The notes under the pieces are model-generated. The model saw nothing but the letters and a program-made list of their open reading frames with translations. It made no database searches and was not told the DNA's origin. Shown here piece after piece: positions 24,213 to 25,679 of a stretch of DNA of 25,679 nt. Source of the DNA: Candidatus Methanomarinus sp. HR1 (GTDB taxonomy: Archaea > Halobacteriota > Methanosarcinia > Methanosarcinales > Methanocomedenaceae); the NCBI GenBank assembly GCA_002926195.1, contig MZXQ01000004.1, positions 1-25,679 on the forward strand. The letters are read 5' to 3'. The position numbers and the translations under genes were made by a program. The number at the start of each line of letters is the position of its first letter. The stretch's first letter is position 1.

Positions 24213-24273
24213 AGAGAAGAAAGAACTCCATGAACCCACATGATCGATTTCAGTAACAGTCTATTTAATCTAA

Positions 24274-25263
24274 TCAATTTATTTCTTCTACCAGTGGTTT
24301 GATATTATCAGGTACCAGGTCAATATCATTGGTCTTGGCAGGTACAATAGAAGGCTGACCATTTTTCTCCATGATCTGTTGACCTGAGCTTCCAAGGATG
24401 AACTCAACAAATTCTTGTGCTATTTCCGGGTGCTCTGCGTTAATAGGAATGGTAATTCCATATACAATAGGAGCTCCGTGTTTAACTGTACCGTCACTGA
24501 GTGGACATGTACCATTATTATAGAAATCCTTATGTTCAATTTCCGAAAGGGATAACTCCGGTGGTAGTTCGACAAATCTATATTCGTGCTGTACTGCTAT
24601 TGAACGGTAGATGAATACATAATCAAGTTCTCCGGCGTCCAGTAGCGCAAGCAGGTCAGTCTCAGTAGAGCGTATATTTGTGGGTGGAGTGTTTTCTATC
24701 AGTTTCTCTTCAATGGAAGGGTCATTATAGAATTGAGACGAGAGGTTGTATACGATCACTGCCCGATATCCGCAAGGGTCATCATTTGGCTCTGAGTGAG
24801 CTACTTCCACACCGTCCCTGGTCAGAATCTCCTGCCAGTTATCAGTGGTGATTTCATCTGCATAGATACTATTATTATTGAATATTATTACCATCTTGTT
24901 CCTTGCAAAAGCAGCGTACCAGTCAGCATATTCAGGGAACATAAGAGTCTCAATTCCTGCATAGTCAGCTACTGCGATCACATCGGCAATCCGCCCAAGG
25001 TCAGTTACTTTTCGCATGGTTGCACGGCTGCCTTTTGGCTCTCGCAGGATATCGACATCAGGATGAGCAGCTTCAAAAGCTTGTTCTGCTTCATCTAAAG
25101 GCATTGATAAACTGCCTGCATGGAATATTGTTAATGTGGTTTTTGCTGCATCATTTTCGGATGTTTCTCCGGATGTCTCATTAGTTGTTTTTTCAGTACA
25201 TCCTGATAATCCGATCAGTACTATTAGTAATAATATAGTAATTATCTTTAAATGTTTTTTCAT
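24274..25263 (-). CDS. wtpA: tungstate/molybdate-binding lipoprotein
   Basis: A 329-residue extracellular solute-binding protein. It begins with a lipoprotein signal (lipobox LSGC, Cys22), followed by a Thr/Glu-rich linker and the binding fold. Family landmarks are LTIFHAGSLSMPLDEAEQAF (44-63), REPKGSR, the loop AHSEPNDDPCGYRA (Asp161/162) and STETDLLALL (Glu201); an Asp and a Glu in these places coordinate the anion octahedrally in archaeal WtpA/ModA structures. Specificity for tungstate over molybdate cannot be read from sequence. I chose the ATG at 25263 because an AAAGGTGG site lies upstream and the signal peptide starts there. It is the first gene of wtpABC. Confidence 0.93.
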   Translation of the reverse strand: MKKHLKIITILLLIVLIGLSGCTEKTTNETSGETSENDAAKTTLTIFHAGSLSMPLDEAEQAFEAAHPDVDILREPKGSRATMRKVTDLGRIADVIAVADYAGIETLMFPEYADWYAAFARNKMVIIFNNNSIYADEITTDNWQEILTRDGVEVAHSEPNDDPCGYRAVIVYNLSSQFYNDPSIEEKLIENTPPTNIRSTETDLLALLDAGELDYVFIYRSIAVQHEYRFVELPPELSLSEIEHKDFYNNGTCPLSDGTVKHGAPIVYGITIPINAEHPEIAQEFVEFILGSSGQQIMEKNGQPSIVPAKTNDIDLVPDNIKPLVEEIN

Positions 25264-25312
25264 TTTATTTCCACCTTTATTAGTTGACGAGATTGAACAT
25301 AACACATTATTA

Positions 25313-25348
25313 TTTATAATTTATGCAATCAATTTTAATTACGGTAAT
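25313..25348 (-). promoter_or_regulatory. wtpA promoter and nearby palindrome
   Basis: On the minus strand ATTATAAAT (25312-25320) is a TATA box predicting a start near 25290, with a leader that includes the ribosome site. Just upstream the perfect 11-base palindrome ATTACGGTAAT (25338-25348) and the partial dyad GGTAATTAATACC (25373-25385) could bind an oxyanion-responsive repressor. They do not resemble the bacterial ModE box. Confidence 0.45.
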
Positions 25349-25474
25349 GTTCGTATCCACTTTAAATCTAAGGGTAATTAATACCTCTTTAAGAATCATG
25401 ATAATTTAATAATTTTTTTATAGTATATCAAGTATAATTTGATATATCGAAAATGCTCACTCTGTTCACATTTT

Positions 25475-25596
25475 CTAATCTTCGGCTCTTTCGAGAGCCT
25501 CGCGAAGATTCTATGAATCTTTTAGTCTTCGGCTCTTTCGAGAGCCTCGCGAAGATTCTATGAATCTTCTAATCTTCGGCTCTTTCGAGAGCCTCA
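25475..25596. repeat. 47-bp tandem repeat, about 2.6 copies, with nested hairpins
   Basis: TCTTCGGCTCTTTCGAGAGC begins at 25479, 25526 and 25573, an exact 47-base period with a few substitutions. Each unit folds: GGCTCT-TTCG-AGAGCC inside AATCTTC/GAAGATT. The GAAGATTC arm can instead pair with the next GAATCTT (loop TAT). There are no variable spacers, so this is not a CRISPR array. There is no gene in 25264-25679. Confidence 0.8.
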
Positions 25597-25599
25597 GTC

Positions 25600-25630
25600 A
25601 ATAAAATTCGACCGAACGGAAGATTTTATT
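25600..25630. repeat. hairpin repeat, copy D
   Basis: The reverse complement reads AAAATCTTCCGTTCGGTCG followed by AATTTT, a diverged copy of the family at 3637, 10330 and 14600. About 160 bases away (25424-25446) is a sequence close to the second hairpin of element B (ATACTTGATATACTAT on the minus strand), with the 47-bp repeats between them. Confidence 0.6.
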
Positions 25631-25679
25631 CAATAGACACATTCCAGTTTTTATTTGAAAGGGAAAGATATTTATATAT

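Noticed and set aside
25436..25449. ModE-type box near GATATATCG
   Set aside because: Only a fragment resembles the bacterial consensus, and it is about 175 bases from the wtpA start.
25475..25596. CRISPR-like array
   Set aside because: The repeats are contiguous with a 47-base period and no variable spacers, and there are no cas genes.

Overview
The window looks like chromosomal DNA of a euryarchaeon, most likely a methanogen or methane-oxidising relative in or near the Methanosarcinales. Supporting genes are a DUF356 protein, a short methanogen-type thymidylate synthase, a NrdH-NrdD class III ribonucleotide reductase pair, the PAN proteasomal ATPase with an archaeal MBF1, an FtsZ2-type tubulin beside a CdrS-like ribbon-helix-helix regulator, a DUF460 protein and an archaeal type A RNase P RNA. 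The DNA is AT-rich. Many starts sit about 26-31 bases downstream of a TATA-like box (apparently leaderless), while genes inside operons carry Shine-Dalgarno sequences or ATGA overlaps. The placement is inferred from gene content; no rRNA gene is present.

Layout. 1-1353: 3' part of a surface glycoprotein-like gene. 1363-3080 (-): DUF1015 protein and UspA, a two-gene operon. 3259-5870: DUF356, MBF1 (-), PAN and a roadblock protein. 5935-9375: tight operon argD-hisC-Fap7-type adenylate kinase-CDP-alcohol phosphatidyltransferase. 9380-10237 (-): secreted nuclease lipoprotein. 10419-13052 (-): nrdH-nrdD. 13340-14572 (-): GT4-like glycosyltransferase. 14812-16773: DUF460 protein, followed by RNase P RNA. 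17330-19255 (-): small membrane protein, ftsZ2 and cdrS-like gene. 19454-20140: RadC. 20155-21129 (-): small unknown protein and thymidylate synthase. 21190-22209: bactofilin-like beta-helix protein, convergent with an unknown 203-residue protein. 22285-25263 (-): tungstate/molybdate transporter wtpABC. 25264-25679: gene-free, with promoter signals and structured repeats.

How the genes fit together. Most are housekeeping: protein quality control (PAN), deoxynucleotide supply (NrdD/NrdH and ThyA), amino-acid synthesis (ArgD, HisC), lipid head-group transfer, RNA processing (RNase P, Fap7-type kinase), division (FtsZ2 with CdrS) and oxyanion uptake. Tungstate or molybdate uptake fits an anaerobe that needs metal-pterin enzymes.

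The least explained material is non-coding: a family of four related hairpin repeats, one inside a 92-bp inverted-repeat element; a 47-bp tandem repeat with two mutually exclusive hairpins; a 44-bp-spaced direct repeat full of TGTC/GACA tetramers between cdrS and radC; and a TTACCA/TGGTAA dyad upstream of nrdH-nrdD. No CRISPR array, complete insertion sequence, prophage or tRNA gene was seen.
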